NCBI GenBank assembly: GCA_001599915.1
Contig: BCIG01000002.1
Span: 806,001-870,000, forward strand
Source: Symbiotaphrina buchneri
Lineage: Eukaryota > Ascomycota > Symbiotaphrinales > Symbiotaphrinaceae
Direction: 5' to 3'
Length of the DNA stretch: 64,000 nt
Shown: piece after piece, positions 22,662-32,700 of the stretch
How positions within the stretch are numbered: position 1 is the stretch's first letter
Layout: the number at the start of each line of letters is the position of its first letter
Notes under the pieces: model-generated
What the model was told of the DNA's origin: nothing
Database searches by the model: none
The model's input: the letters and a program-made list of their open reading frames with translations, nothing else
Translations under genes and position numbers: made by a program

Positions 22662-25172
22662 TCAAGCCCTGTAGGCCAACCAAGTACGTGGCTCGTCCAT
22701 GCTCCTGTTAAGTCGGCCGCCAGGGGTCAAGGGGACATCCAGACGTGCTCTACTTCTGGAGCGGTTCATTTCCGAGTCGCTACCCTCCTCGTCTCCCATT
22801 TCATCCGCCAATCGTGCAAAATAGTCGGCGAGTCCCTGGCCACCGTTACCTGCAATACTCTCATACTCCGGGGGTGGTGTGATGAGAGGTGGTGGGGGTT
22901 CCTCGGCATCGAAGGCAGGAGGATTGAACGAAGGAGTTCTGAGAAGATGGATCGGCCGCTGGACACCTCCAGTGCCACCATTAGTATGCGCCGCTTGCGG
23001 AGTCGCCAAGCCAACATTATCAGTAGCAGCCGGACTCGCATCTCTATTTGCATTGACCGAACTCAAGGTTGCCGCAAAATTGCCGGGGCTATGGTGACGC
23101 CTTGGTGCGTCAGGACAGCCGCACTCGGCGGTATCGGCACCAGTCTGGTACTGATCACGCGGAGCGGTGTAGGCAGGAAGGGATGTGTTGGCTTGGGTTG
23201 CGCGGCAAGAAAGAATGTGGAAGGGGGAGTCAATGGATATCTCGAAATGGCGACGTTTGCTAGGATCTTCGGCATCAGGCTTTGACAATCGCATGATAAT
23301 CTGAATTTAGGCTCAGCAAAATGGTCGCAATGCCAAAGTTATTCGATCGGGGGCACTTACCTTTATCCAATGATGCACCTGAATGTTTTGATAGGTAGTA
23401 TCGAAGTGCAGTCGATGAGCGCGATCTCGCTCCTTCATCTCCTTACAACTCGGCAGTTGCACATTGAACTCCATCTCAGTAGGGCCTACATTGACCTCAC
23501 CCTCAAGATTACCAAGTAGATTGGTCGCACCCGGGACGACTTGCTCGACACCTCTTGCAGCCTCTTCGCGATGATCATAATCAACGCCTCCTCCAGCCAA
23601 AATCCGCATAGAGCTGCCGGTATAGGTACTTGTGCTTGGGCCGTCTGCCCGTTTCTCAAATAGTTGCACCTTTCTTGTAGGGTCCAGGCGGTGGACGCGC
23701 TTGTTATGACAAAAATATTCGATATTTTCAGTAACACATACTTTGATGCGGTGGCACTGAACCTTTGCCAAGGGAGTGAGTTTGAAAGCTATGGGCACCT
23801 GAGAACCCAGAGGAAAGGACTTTCCAGATATGACAATGTCATAATGGAGCTGATCTTCCCAATTGCGACTAATGGCTATAGGTTCAACTTGCTCCAGAGA
23901 CGACTCAGATGGCGCACGAATAAGTGTGACTTCTTTCGAGCCGACGAGATTCGCCCTGAAAGCACCAGCCCGCTCCACGAGTGCTTCTAATTCGTACTTG
24001 ACCGACCCCAGCTCGACGTTGATCGTCTCCGGAAGGCGAGCGTCCAAGGGCAATTCAAAATTATACAGATAGTCTCCAGGGTAAAATGTTCGATACCCTT
24101 TGGAGGCAACCGTAGGACCACTTGCCGGTGCTTCGCCCCTGCCAAAGCTCCGAGACTGATTGAGCTGTAGGGACAGTCGTTTCGCATCACGCGAGCTGAG
24201 ATTTGCGCGGTGTGGCGAACTACTCCGGGCGAAATGGTCAAAAGCGGAACCGAGGTTGGTGACAGTGGCAGCTGGGCCTTTAGCCAAATAAACCGTGTCG
24301 GCACATGTGCTGTGCTCCGCCGTTGGAAATTGAGCATTGAAAAAAGGCCATGTATGGTTCATGATGCTCTCGACCTCCTCAAATTCCGATTTCTTTGGAG
24401 GGATGCCTGCAAAATGTAAGCTACTTATGACGCCAGCCTTGATAAAGGAAGGAACGGAGTGCGAATCACCTTCAGGCCATTTCGTTTCTGCTCGACCTCG
24501 AAAGTTGAGAGTGATAGCCTTTATTTTTGTGCTCTTGGTTACTCGCAGATGTAGGTTGCCTCTCAGCATTGTAGTCTTTCCGCTGCTTGATTCATTATCT
24601 TCGAACCCCTGCAGAAATAGTACAGGCTCTGCGAGAGAGATAGAGACCGAGACGCCATTTCCAGATGCTACCGGCTTCTCTTCATTGATCGGATGGTGCT
24701 TGGAGTGGCTGGAATGTGATATGGAGCTCCTGCCGGAGGCTGTTCTGACGCTCTCTACGAGAGAAGGTCTGGACACCATTCCGCTGACTGGACCACCCAC
24801 CTGGGTGCGCCGATCAGGCGAAATCCTGTCCTCTCTCATCCCTTCGCCCCCTTGGTGACTGACACTCTGTCTGCGCTCTGTTGGGGGTTGAATCGAGTTC
24901 CGCTTCCTGGAAGGTGATCTAGTAACGGAACGAAAAAATCGTTTCGCGCTTTCTCTGGATCTCGCCAGCTTTTCGGTGATCGAGTTATGATTCGTGTCAA
25001 AAGACAATCCTGGAGCACTACGTCTCCCCGGTGCAGAACCGGAAGCGTAGATAGTGCAGTGTCTTGGTCTGAAACTTCCGACTAGAGCACTGCCGGGAAG
25101 ATCGTCTTGCGCTGGTGTCGCGATATGAAATGTAATGGAACTGCCGGGACGGCGTAAGTTGGGAACTGTCAT
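22662..25172 (-). CDS. Arrestin-related trafficking adaptor (ART/ALY-type, PY motifs)
   Basis: Probably an adaptor that recruits a Rsp5-type (HulA) ubiquitin ligase to plasma-membrane transporters for endocytosis. Two exons, 25172-23361 and 23300-22662, give 816 aa. The first 200 residues are basic and Ser-rich, probably disordered. The arrestin N-domain starts near VSISLAEPVLFLQG and runs through LRGNLHLRVTKSTKIKAITLNFRG, interrupted by a Ser-rich loop; it ends around YRTFYPGDYLYNFELPLDARLPETI. The arrestin C-domain starts near LHYDIVISGKSFPLGSQVPIAFKL and includes the IKVCVTENIEYFC strand. The C-terminal tail carries LPAYTAP and PPPEYES, PY motifs for WW-domain binding. The start at 25172 (MTVPNLRRPGSS) is preferred over an in-frame ATG further upstream because that extension is Cys-rich and atypical. 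Which yeast ART is the orthologue is not resolved; Aly1/2 is my best guess. Confidence 0.88.
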
Positions 25173-26010
25173 TTTGGTGAAACAGATAAGCAATTGTTGC
25201 CAGCATTGAACATAGAACGAACGTGAGGTGATGGAAACATGGAGGTGACCACAAGTGTAATTTGTTTCGCAAATGGTCGACCCTGCAGGCAACAAAGCAG
25301 GTCACACATCCAGGTTGAGAAACCTCAACCGCGTGCGGCCTGCCGGACGCTGAGGGTCATGTGGTGAGAAAGTGGCAGAGGCGGTGTAGCCACAAACCAG
25401 CTGGCAAACGCCAACGCAATGTACGGGGTGGTGGAGGAAGGAAGCAAGCGTGTCAACGTACCTGCCAAAGATTACTTTTCAGTCGACCTTGAGCCTATTT
25501 CCGGCACACCGCGACTCCTTTGTATGTCGATCGTCAAGGTTGCATTCCCAGCGCTTTCCAATGTCTGGGTATTGCCTTCTTGTAGCTGCGAGGTCCGTCA
25601 AGCCTTGCATGGACTAGACCGGGAGCGACGGATGATGAGGAAGGGCCGGTCCCACCCACTCACGCGCGAGGCGGTGACGAGTTTGCGCTGCGTCGAGTTT
25701 TCTATCTTCTCACGGAGAGAGGGAAAGAGCGAGGGAGAGCGTTGCAACAGGTCGTGTGCCTGAGTATGTGTAAAGTGTTTTGGAGAGGGTCAGGAGCAGA
25801 AGGAGCAGCTGGAGCAAGCACTCGTCATGGACGGAACCGTACCGGGGGTGAGTGCCAGACAAGCATGGAACACCTGTTTTGGGAGAGGGGGGAACAAAAA
25901 AGGCGGAGTGCTTGCTTCCTCCAGTACGAATACAGGTATCGAGGGTGGAGCCTTACCGTCCTCGTCGACGTCTCGGGTACGTGCCGGACTCTGCTTAGTA
26001 CCTTATCATA

Positions 26011-26024
26011 GAAAGGTACCTTTC
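26011..26024. repeat. GAAAGGTACCTTTC 14-bp palindrome
   Basis: A perfect 14-bp palindrome containing the AGGTACCT core found repeatedly in this window's intergenic DNA. It is about 0.85 kb upstream of the arrestin start codon. Confidence 0.8.
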
Positions 26025-26961
26025 CTCTTATTATTATCGATGACCGAAAATTACCGATATGAGTGACGGGAGGAGTTGTGGACTTCCGGGGTCTCTCATG
26101 GAATAAATACTTTAACTTTCAATGCCTCGTATCTGACTGGGAGTGACTTCAATGGATGGCCAATGCTTCTACCAGCTACCTACCTAAGGTACCTACCTGA
26201 CTTTGTACAGGAGACGAAACTCGCTGCCCTAGTGTTCCCAGTATGTGTCGTACGTGGTACCTGTCATTACTGTCCTAAGACGTATGAAGAATTTTCAACT
26301 CTGAGATTGGCCTCTTCATCGCTACCTGAGGTGGGTACCTTACCTTACTCGTACTGCCAGGATACGGCATCCGAAGGGCATGGGTTGTGGTGCGGGTCGC
26401 CTCCCCCACGTCCTTGATCCAAATCACAAGCAAATGCGATCTTCCGAGGATATGGGAGGATGTACCGAAGTGTGGAGAATGGTCGCAAAACCTAACGTAC
26501 CTACCTAGCGTAAGGCAGTATGTACCTAGCCCTGGAACTGGCATCCGGACGCTCGCCTACTGGTTTTCTGGCCCAGTCATGATGTATGTCGGTCGCAATC
26601 GGTTCGCAATCGGAAGGCTTGTTTCTTCCATCTCCGTGACTCCCCATTGGCCATTGGCCGTTGCTCCCGAGTTGCCCGGCTCAGCTAGGTAAGGGCCGTA
26701 AACCAACTTTCCTTGTCTGTCGGCGATCTTTGCTCCTACCATGAGTAAAATTGATAAGTAGAAATAGGATGTTCGAGCGTACGTACCTTGCCTTATGTAT
26801 GAGTAGTTATCATATTAAGCCTTTTGCTATCTTCGAATTCCTTTCAACTCTTCGAATTCCCAGTCCAATGGCCCGCAAGAATCATCTCGAATATTTGCGA
26901 AGCACAAATGGGGCTAATAGGTCCCAGATGAAGAGATGGCATATGGCAATGTGAGATACAG

Positions 26962-26995
26962 GGAGTGAACGAGTCCTTGGAGTGAACGAGTCCTT
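26962..26995. repeat. 17-bp perfect tandem duplication
   Basis: GGAGTGAACGAGTCCTT occurs twice head to tail without mismatch. It lies in non-coding DNA and looks like a recent slippage or repair duplication. Confidence 0.85.
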
Positions 26996-27472
26996 GCGGT
27001 CGTAATCATGACCGCTGGGTAAAATACGTGAACAACCTTCGAATTCAATGAAATGACATGGCCACCTCTCCTTCCCTTGGTTCATCGGGCAAAAAGGGGG
27101 ATCAACAGGGCGGGCTCGCATTTACCGAGACTTGGGCTTCTGAAAGACGACGATCCCGGAATCATTTTCCAGATCGGCAACGGCCTGCCGTGAGGATACA
27201 GATCATGAACTCATCAAGAAGTATTACCGTCTGCAATCGACCAGCTCATGCCGCACTGTCATTCTGTCCTCTGCCCCGTATCGGCAAGCATTCTGTCTAT
27301 CTTGTGACCGAGGCCAATGGTCGTTCCCAAGCTTTTTGTGAATGAGAAGTCCGCAAGCCTGCTCCGTGAGGCAATGGACCTTTGCAAGGAAAGGTCGTAC
27401 ACCCACGAAACGCGATTTTACATTACGGAATACGGTAAAGTATCCCGATTCGCAGGCGGACCGTCGACCGCT

Positions 27473-27507
27473 CGATAAGGAGGATATCGATAAGGATTGC
27501 GATAAGG
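27473..27507 (+). promoter_or_regulatory. Three clustered GATAAG sites upstream of DPB11
   Basis: CGATAAGG occurs at 27473-27480, 27488-27495 and 27500-27507. GATAAG fits the HGATAR core bound by fungal GATA factors such as AreA and SreA. The cluster lies about 480-510 bp before the DPB11 start codon and 2.3 kb from the arrestin start. Binding is an inference from motif density only. Confidence 0.4.
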
Positions 27508-27600
27508 CGTCTTTACGCAAGGTACAGAATCACGTGAGCAGGCGGAGACGCGAGAACACTTGAACTTTGAAGGTTTCGCTAGAGGGCTTGGCACCCTATT

Positions 27601-27691
27601 CCTATCTCGTATCGGCCGGCCTAGAAACACGGTGATACTGCGCTCAGAAAGGTTGAATAAATGTGGCTTGTAGGAGGCCGATCTAGATAGG
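27601..27691. repeat. Imperfect inverted repeat
   Basis: The left arm has CCTATCT then ATCGGCC (27601-27617). The right arm has GGCCGAT then AGATAGG (27676-27691). Both 7-bp blocks are perfect reverse complements, separated by 3 and 2 unmatched bases, with about 58 bp between arms. No flanking target duplication or element body is evident. Confidence 0.55.
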
Positions 27692-27985
27692 GGGCGGAGC
27701 ACTGATTGCGTATTTTTATTGCGTGATTCACTGCGGTATCAGAGCTTGTAGGGAGGTGAGATTTCGCCTATAAGATGGGGAGACGAACGCTCCCTCAACG
27801 GAGACAGCAGTTGCAGTTTCGAGTTTAGTGGTACTTATGTTCGCTAGTTATTTGTATGCAGTTTAGTGTACCTGAGCACCGCTTCGCTAAGCCTATGTCT
27901 ACCCAGTAAACCTTATAGGTTCAACTAGAACCGCAAAGCTGCACGCGTGTGGGGAAATATTTCGACGTGATGTGCTCAGGGCAGG

Positions 27986-30714
27986 ATGGCAGATGATGGC
28001 AATTCCAGTACGTCTGCGATAGGCCTGCACGGTGCTAATTGAACCCAGCTCACAAGATGAAGACAGATCATCAAGACCTCTTACTGGGGTCACTCTGTGT
28101 TGTACCTCGATTCCGCCAGAAGAGCGCGTATGTTATGCCCGCCATGGCTCACACAACCCCCTACTGTCGGACTGCTTCGGCAATGGCTGACTCCGCCCTC
28201 ACATAGACCGCTTTGGCTTCGAAGGCCTCGGAAATGGGAGCTGTCAACAAACTCGATCTCACTTCTGACGTGACTCACCTGATCGTGGGGGACGTAAACA
28301 CCGACAAGTACAGATATGTAGTCAAACAACGACCAGACATAAAGGTGCTACAAGCCGAGTGGGTGGAGGCAGTCCGCCTATCATGGATGAGTGGTGAAGA
28401 GACAGATGTCGAGGCCCTAGAAGCGCAGTACCGTCTTCCAGCGCTGTGGACTTTGAAAATATGTGTCACCGGGTTTGAGGATCGTACGTCTGGCTCACTG
28501 GACGCTCGCGGGGCTATCAATGCTAACAGTTGCTGATACAGTCGCTGAACGTAGCCACATTGCGGACGTGATCGAGAGCAATGGTGCATCTTATAATCGG
28601 GATCTGACGAGAGAGGTCACGCACCTCGTCGCCCATCCGAATGGGCTGCAAAGTCGAAAATATGAATATGCAACACAATGGGGCGTCAAAGTTGTCGCAA
28701 AAGAGTGGCTTGCAGATAGTATTGAGCGAGGGATGATACTTGACGAGTCTTTGTATCACCCTTTGACCCCGCTTGAGGAGAGAGGCAAAGGTGCTTGGAT
28801 TCGACGAACAGTCCCACCAACCACTCTTGGCAAACGATCAAGAGAGCCCGATGCCTCGAAAGCAAACCATGAAGGTAGCAAGAGGAGGTTGCGGAGGACA
28901 GTCAGTCTAAAAATTGGAAGCCAGAATGAAACTTTATGGGGCGACATAATGGGCTGTGAGCTTGGTGTGAAAGCCGAATGCCCGGACAAGTGGAAGAATG
29001 AGCCGAACATCGAGGAAGAGCTACCCCAGGCTGATGCAGCACTCGTCACGGTGAAGGAAACAGATACTGCTCCTCCAACTGCTGTCGCCAGCAAGAGAGA
29101 CGTCTCAATGCACCATAACACCACTCCAAGCTCCGGCCTATTCGCCGGAAGGGGCTTCTTTCTGTATGGGTTCAATGACAAACAAGTTAGTCTAGGCCTG
29201 AAGTGGATACTGGTTCGCAGCTGACATGCCTCTCAAGGTGGGAATCTTGCAGACACTACTTCTGAAAGAGGGAGCTGTTGTCACGGCTGTAGCCGATGAA
29301 GTAACGGATTTGCCGGACCCAGCTTATCTACTAGTCCCTCATGACCAGTACAAGAAAATAGACATCACCAAATACGGCGAGGGTCGACTGTCCGCAGTGA
29401 CGGAATTGTGGGTGGAGAGATGTCTGCATGGAAAGAGTTTCCAGCTACCAACGAGCCATGTTATCAATAGCCCTTTCGGAAAATATCCATTGGAAGGTGA
29501 AGCACTTTAACTCCAATATTACGCTTCCAGAAGTTGATATTTTACAGGCTTTGGGAAGTTGAGGATTTGTTCTACCGGCTTTGGCGGCGTTGACTTGCTG
29601 CACGTCTCGAAAGTCATAAAGCTAATGGGTGATTATATACATGCAGTACTTTGCGCAGTACCTTACTGACCAGTACACAGGGGCAAGTTATGAAGAGTTC
29701 TTATCATCCGACGTCTCTCTGCTGATTTGCAATTCCAATCCTCATTCGAAAGACAAACTGCGAGCTGCTAGGAAATGGAGAATACCAGTCGTTTCTTCGC
29801 AATGGCTATGGGATTCGATTATGCATGGACGAGGAAGGCCTTTCGACGATTATCCTGTACCCGGGTTGAAAGACTCAGCGGGAGCTGTCAGGACAGATGT
29901 CACCGGTGATGCAGGAGACATGACTGAATTGTCACATCTGGTGGATGGGCCTAAGCCAAAGGGCGGGGCAAGGGAATGGGCCCGGGAAGGCCACGAGGTT
30001 CCAAGGCTGAATATTGACAGGCAGGAGCGGGAGCTTTTGGCTAGGCCTGACAGGCGCCAGAGGCGAGAAGTACGAGCAAGAGATACAATCAAACACAAAA
30101 CCTCAGATGGCTTCACTAAAGGCGATCTGGGTGACGGTTTTCGTGACGAAACTCCACTTCAGGACATTCCTGCCGCGGTGAACGCGCAGAACAGATCAAC
30201 TGAGCCAAGTCAAGAAGCATCGGCAAATGGATCAATCCAAGATACAGGCGACGATTGCGCTGAACGTCCGCCCTCACCGGCAGGGGACGAGGTGCCAGAC
30301 GCACAAATCGACCTTGAACCTGATATAGTGGCTCTGCTAGCGAAAAAGCAAGCTTCAAAATCCCAACAAGCGGAGCAACCTGCGTTACGGCGCAAAAGGC
30401 AGTTAGTAGGCCGAGCTACAGCACGGCCCGCGAGCAATTCCGGCTCACTTTCACGTGCAAGTTCTGTGGATACGGATTGTATAGGGAGCGCCGGTATTGG
30501 AGCAGACATGGGCGAGGGGGTCATGAGCCAGAGAGTGACTTACGAGGATCCCGAGGCCAAAGCACATCGGGAGAGGGTGGTTCGGAAAATGTCTGGACAA
30601 AACGGATCCGCCCCGCCGGAGAAAGGTGCGAGAACAGAGTTGAGGGTAGGGGTGATCACCGACGTTGGCTCAAAGGCTGTACGCCAAACAAGGAGGGCAG
30701 CTGCCTCACGATGA
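27986..30714 (+). CDS. DPB11: BRCT-repeat replication initiation and checkpoint protein (Dpb11/Cut5/TopBP1)
   Basis: A nuclear scaffold that binds phosphorylated Sld2/Sld3-type factors to fire origins and activates the Mec1/ATR kinase. Proposed exons 27986-28007, 28057-28127, 28207-28483, 28542-29185, 29238-29496, 29548-29628 and 29681-30714 give 795 aa. Four BRCT repeats are seen: PLTGVTLCCTS to EWVEAVRLSW; LKICVTGFED to EWLADSIERGM; GFFLYGFNDKQ to ELWVERCLHG; and GKLRICSTGFGGVDLL to QWLWDSIMHGRG. The C-terminal 300 residues are charged and disordered, the region that in relatives activates Mec1. Exons 2 to 7 are well supported. The first exon (MADDGNSN) is inferred from frame and splice signals, since the conserved part has no ATG of its own; its intron would skip one nearer CAG. 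It faces away from the arrestin gene and converges with DUG3. Confidence 0.88.
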
Positions 30715-30889
30715 ACTTGTTCCATCTATGATGAAATGCTGGATAGCTGATTGAAAAAACAAAATCAAAGCAAATACTCCATTGTATGTTATGCAGTCGA
30801 ATTTTGCCATGCTCCACCTTGAGATGCCGAAGGGTATCTTGACCTTTGCAATCAACGCCATGACGAAATGCAAGAACTTTCCACCTAGT

Positions 30890-32155
30890 TCAACCCCTCA
30901 CCGCCAAATTCGAGACCTTGCTAGCCAGATCTTCCAGATTCACCGTCGCCAGCGTGGCATTATCGGCATCTATACCCTTGGCAGCTCCTTCGGCATCAAT
31001 ATCAGCAACAGGAACTGATCCTGCTCCAGGACCGTTCGTGCCAACGCTTTGACCCTTGCACAGCGCGAACCCTGATGAACGGGTATATGACGGGTCAGAG
31101 TTATAGTATTCGTCCATTATCGGATGGATCATCACCGTCTGCTTATGTATCGTAAGAGTAGAGTTTGTGGGTACAGTCACCCAGTTATCTTAACGACACG
31201 TCAGATTTGATCCACACTGTTATGTGAGAGTAACAAGGACCGTACCTCGCTCAAACGTGAGAGGCTCACTGGCCACCAGCACGATATCGGCACCTTTATC
31301 TCTTCGCTCCATCTTGTAATTGCCACGTGGACCATCTTCCTTCCAGCTGGTTCCTGAGGAGAAGAAGAGACTAGCAGCCTCATCCGTTCGACTGCTGACG
31401 TACCGTGTGCAAACAACACTATGGCCGTCTGTGACGGCGAAATTCAACAAGCTCCTGGTATCCAAATCTTCCTTCTCCCCAACATGCGGGGGTATTTGCT
31501 TGATGAACTGATTTATTCTCTGAATGGTCTTGAGCATTGCCTTTCGCAGTACGGAATGTCCGAAACCACCCTCTCCAGGTTCACAGTTCGGGTCATGGCC
31601 CATGCGTTCCATAGTGTCAAGGAAGAGAGCAAATGCCCACTCCGAGTCGGTTCCACCTTGTACCCCAAGAAACCATTCATCGCCTAAAGAGTCTGCCAGC
31701 TTTCTCTTAACGTATTTCCAGCCTCCGATCCCGCCGTTGTGCATCCACATCAGACTACGATGGCTGAACGGATGGCAGTTGCTGTCTGAAAGCGTTCCCT
31801 CGGTCGTAGCCCGGACATGAGCGAAGATGAGGGATGATGTGGTTTTGGAGGCCAGCCGCTCAAGGTTCACGCAGTTCCAGGCGGGAATCGTGGACGTGAA
31901 AATGCAGGGCTCAGGGCCCAACATGGGGTCCGTGTAGTATCCAATACCAAAACCGTCTCCATTATGGGGGCGACGGGTGTCCAGTCGCAAGCGAGAATCG
32001 TACGATTGTGTGAGGATAGAATGAGTCGGATCAAGGATTAACTTCGAGAGCAGGATCTCGTCTTTGCCTTTGTAGACCTGCGACGAGCTCAATTAACCGG
32101 AGTCCTGAGCCACTTGAGCGAAGCCGAGGAAGTCACGCACCAGGAATCTGCACAT
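30890..32155 (-). CDS. DUG3: Class II glutamine amidotransferase, glutathione-degradation subunit
   Basis: Resembles Dug3, which with the peptidase Dug2 hydrolyses the gamma-glutamyl bond of glutathione in the cytosol. Exons 32155-32141, 32077-31246 and 31188-30890 give 381 aa. The 15-nt first exon encodes MCRFL, so the nucleophile is Cys2, exposed after Met removal as the N-terminal nucleophile fold requires. Exon 2 then gives VYKGKDEILLSKLILDP, RRPHNGDGFGIGYY, FAHVRATTEG and HPFSHRSLMWMHNGGI, all canonical substrate-pocket motifs of this family. The last exon gives DNWVTVPTNSTLTIHK and a less conserved tail. Length and motif order fit the family. It ends 175 bp from the convergent DPB11 stop and shares a promoter region with MGM1. 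Confidence 0.94.
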
Positions 32156-32700
32156 CTCGATAGCCCCGATAGGGGGCGTTGATGCATAAACAGCTGTTCT
32201 AAGGATCTTATCGACCTCTGGGGCACTGTCCGATCCTTTTGTTGGTCGGCTTGTGCCTTGTATTTTAGAGACAACGGCAGGTTACAGATGATTTGGCGAT
32301 TCAGACATCCAAGGAACCACCCAACGTCAGTTTATGAGGATCGAAGCTACGAGTGCCTTAGTCACCTTAGTTTCGGCCGAACATCAATCTAAAGCCGTCT
32401 GGACTTGAATCACGCGGAAGCGAACCCTTATCACGTGTCATCTACCCCAAGCAGTTAAACAGACTGCCTGCCCTTAAGGTACCTTACCTTAGGTACCTTA
32501 GCTTACCATACTACACCGTACACCGTACAGTACACCACATAGGACACATGCAACTTGCCTTGCCCCCGTTTCTGACGTGGGAAACACCGTATAGCTGCAT
32601 ACCGTATACCACCTCGGCGAGATCAAACATCTGCGGCCAAACGGATGGTTGTTCAAATCTGCCCTCCCGGAGCCCTGATCATAGGCGTCTTTCCGACAGA
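32156..32700. promoter_or_regulatory. Bidirectional promoter region, DUG3 and MGM1
   Basis: A 545-bp divergent intergenic region. It contains a CACGTG hexamer at 32432-32437, the core bound by fungal bHLH factors. A dense run of CTTAAGGTACCTTACC-like repeats at 32473-32507 includes two AGGTACCT palindromes, and short TACACCG repeats lie near 32512-32525. An in-frame ATG at 32548 could extend MGM1, but the mitochondrial presequence starts at 32701. Confidence 0.5.
32473..32507. repeat. AGGTACCT/CCTTACC repeat cluster
   Basis: Contains the perfect 12-bp palindrome TAAGGTACCTTA (32475-32486) and a second AGGTACCT (32491-32498), joined by CCTTA units. It is the densest copy of the dispersed motif in the right half of the window and sits between divergent DUG3 and MGM1. 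Confidence 0.8.

Larger units (their letters stand above)
25173..27985. other. Divergent intergenic region, arrestin and DPB11 promoters
   Basis: A 2.8-kb region between divergent genes with no supportable gene. It contains AGGTACCT palindromes at 26014-26021 (within the 14-bp GAAAGGTACCTTTC) and 26187-26194, CCTTACC arrays at 26177-26197 and 26334-26348, a 17-bp tandem duplication at 26962-26995, three CGATAAGG copies at 27473-27507, and an imperfect inverted repeat at 27601-27691. I see no coding remnant of a mobile element. Confidence 0.55.

Noticed and set aside
22638-23285. 215-codon open frame on the plus strand
   Set aside because: Antisense to the second exon of the arrestin gene, whose minus-strand reading is clearly coding and carries PY motifs.
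27735-27745. GGTATCAGAGC resembling an initiator-tRNA primer-binding site of LTR elements
   Set aside because: No flanking long terminal repeat, no polypurine tract and no element coding sequence nearby; eleven bases alone are not evidence.
32548-32700. In-frame upstream ATG extending MGM1 by 51 residues
   Set aside because: The extension lacks targeting character, while MSGRLLFSRMG at 32701 begins a good mitochondrial presequence.
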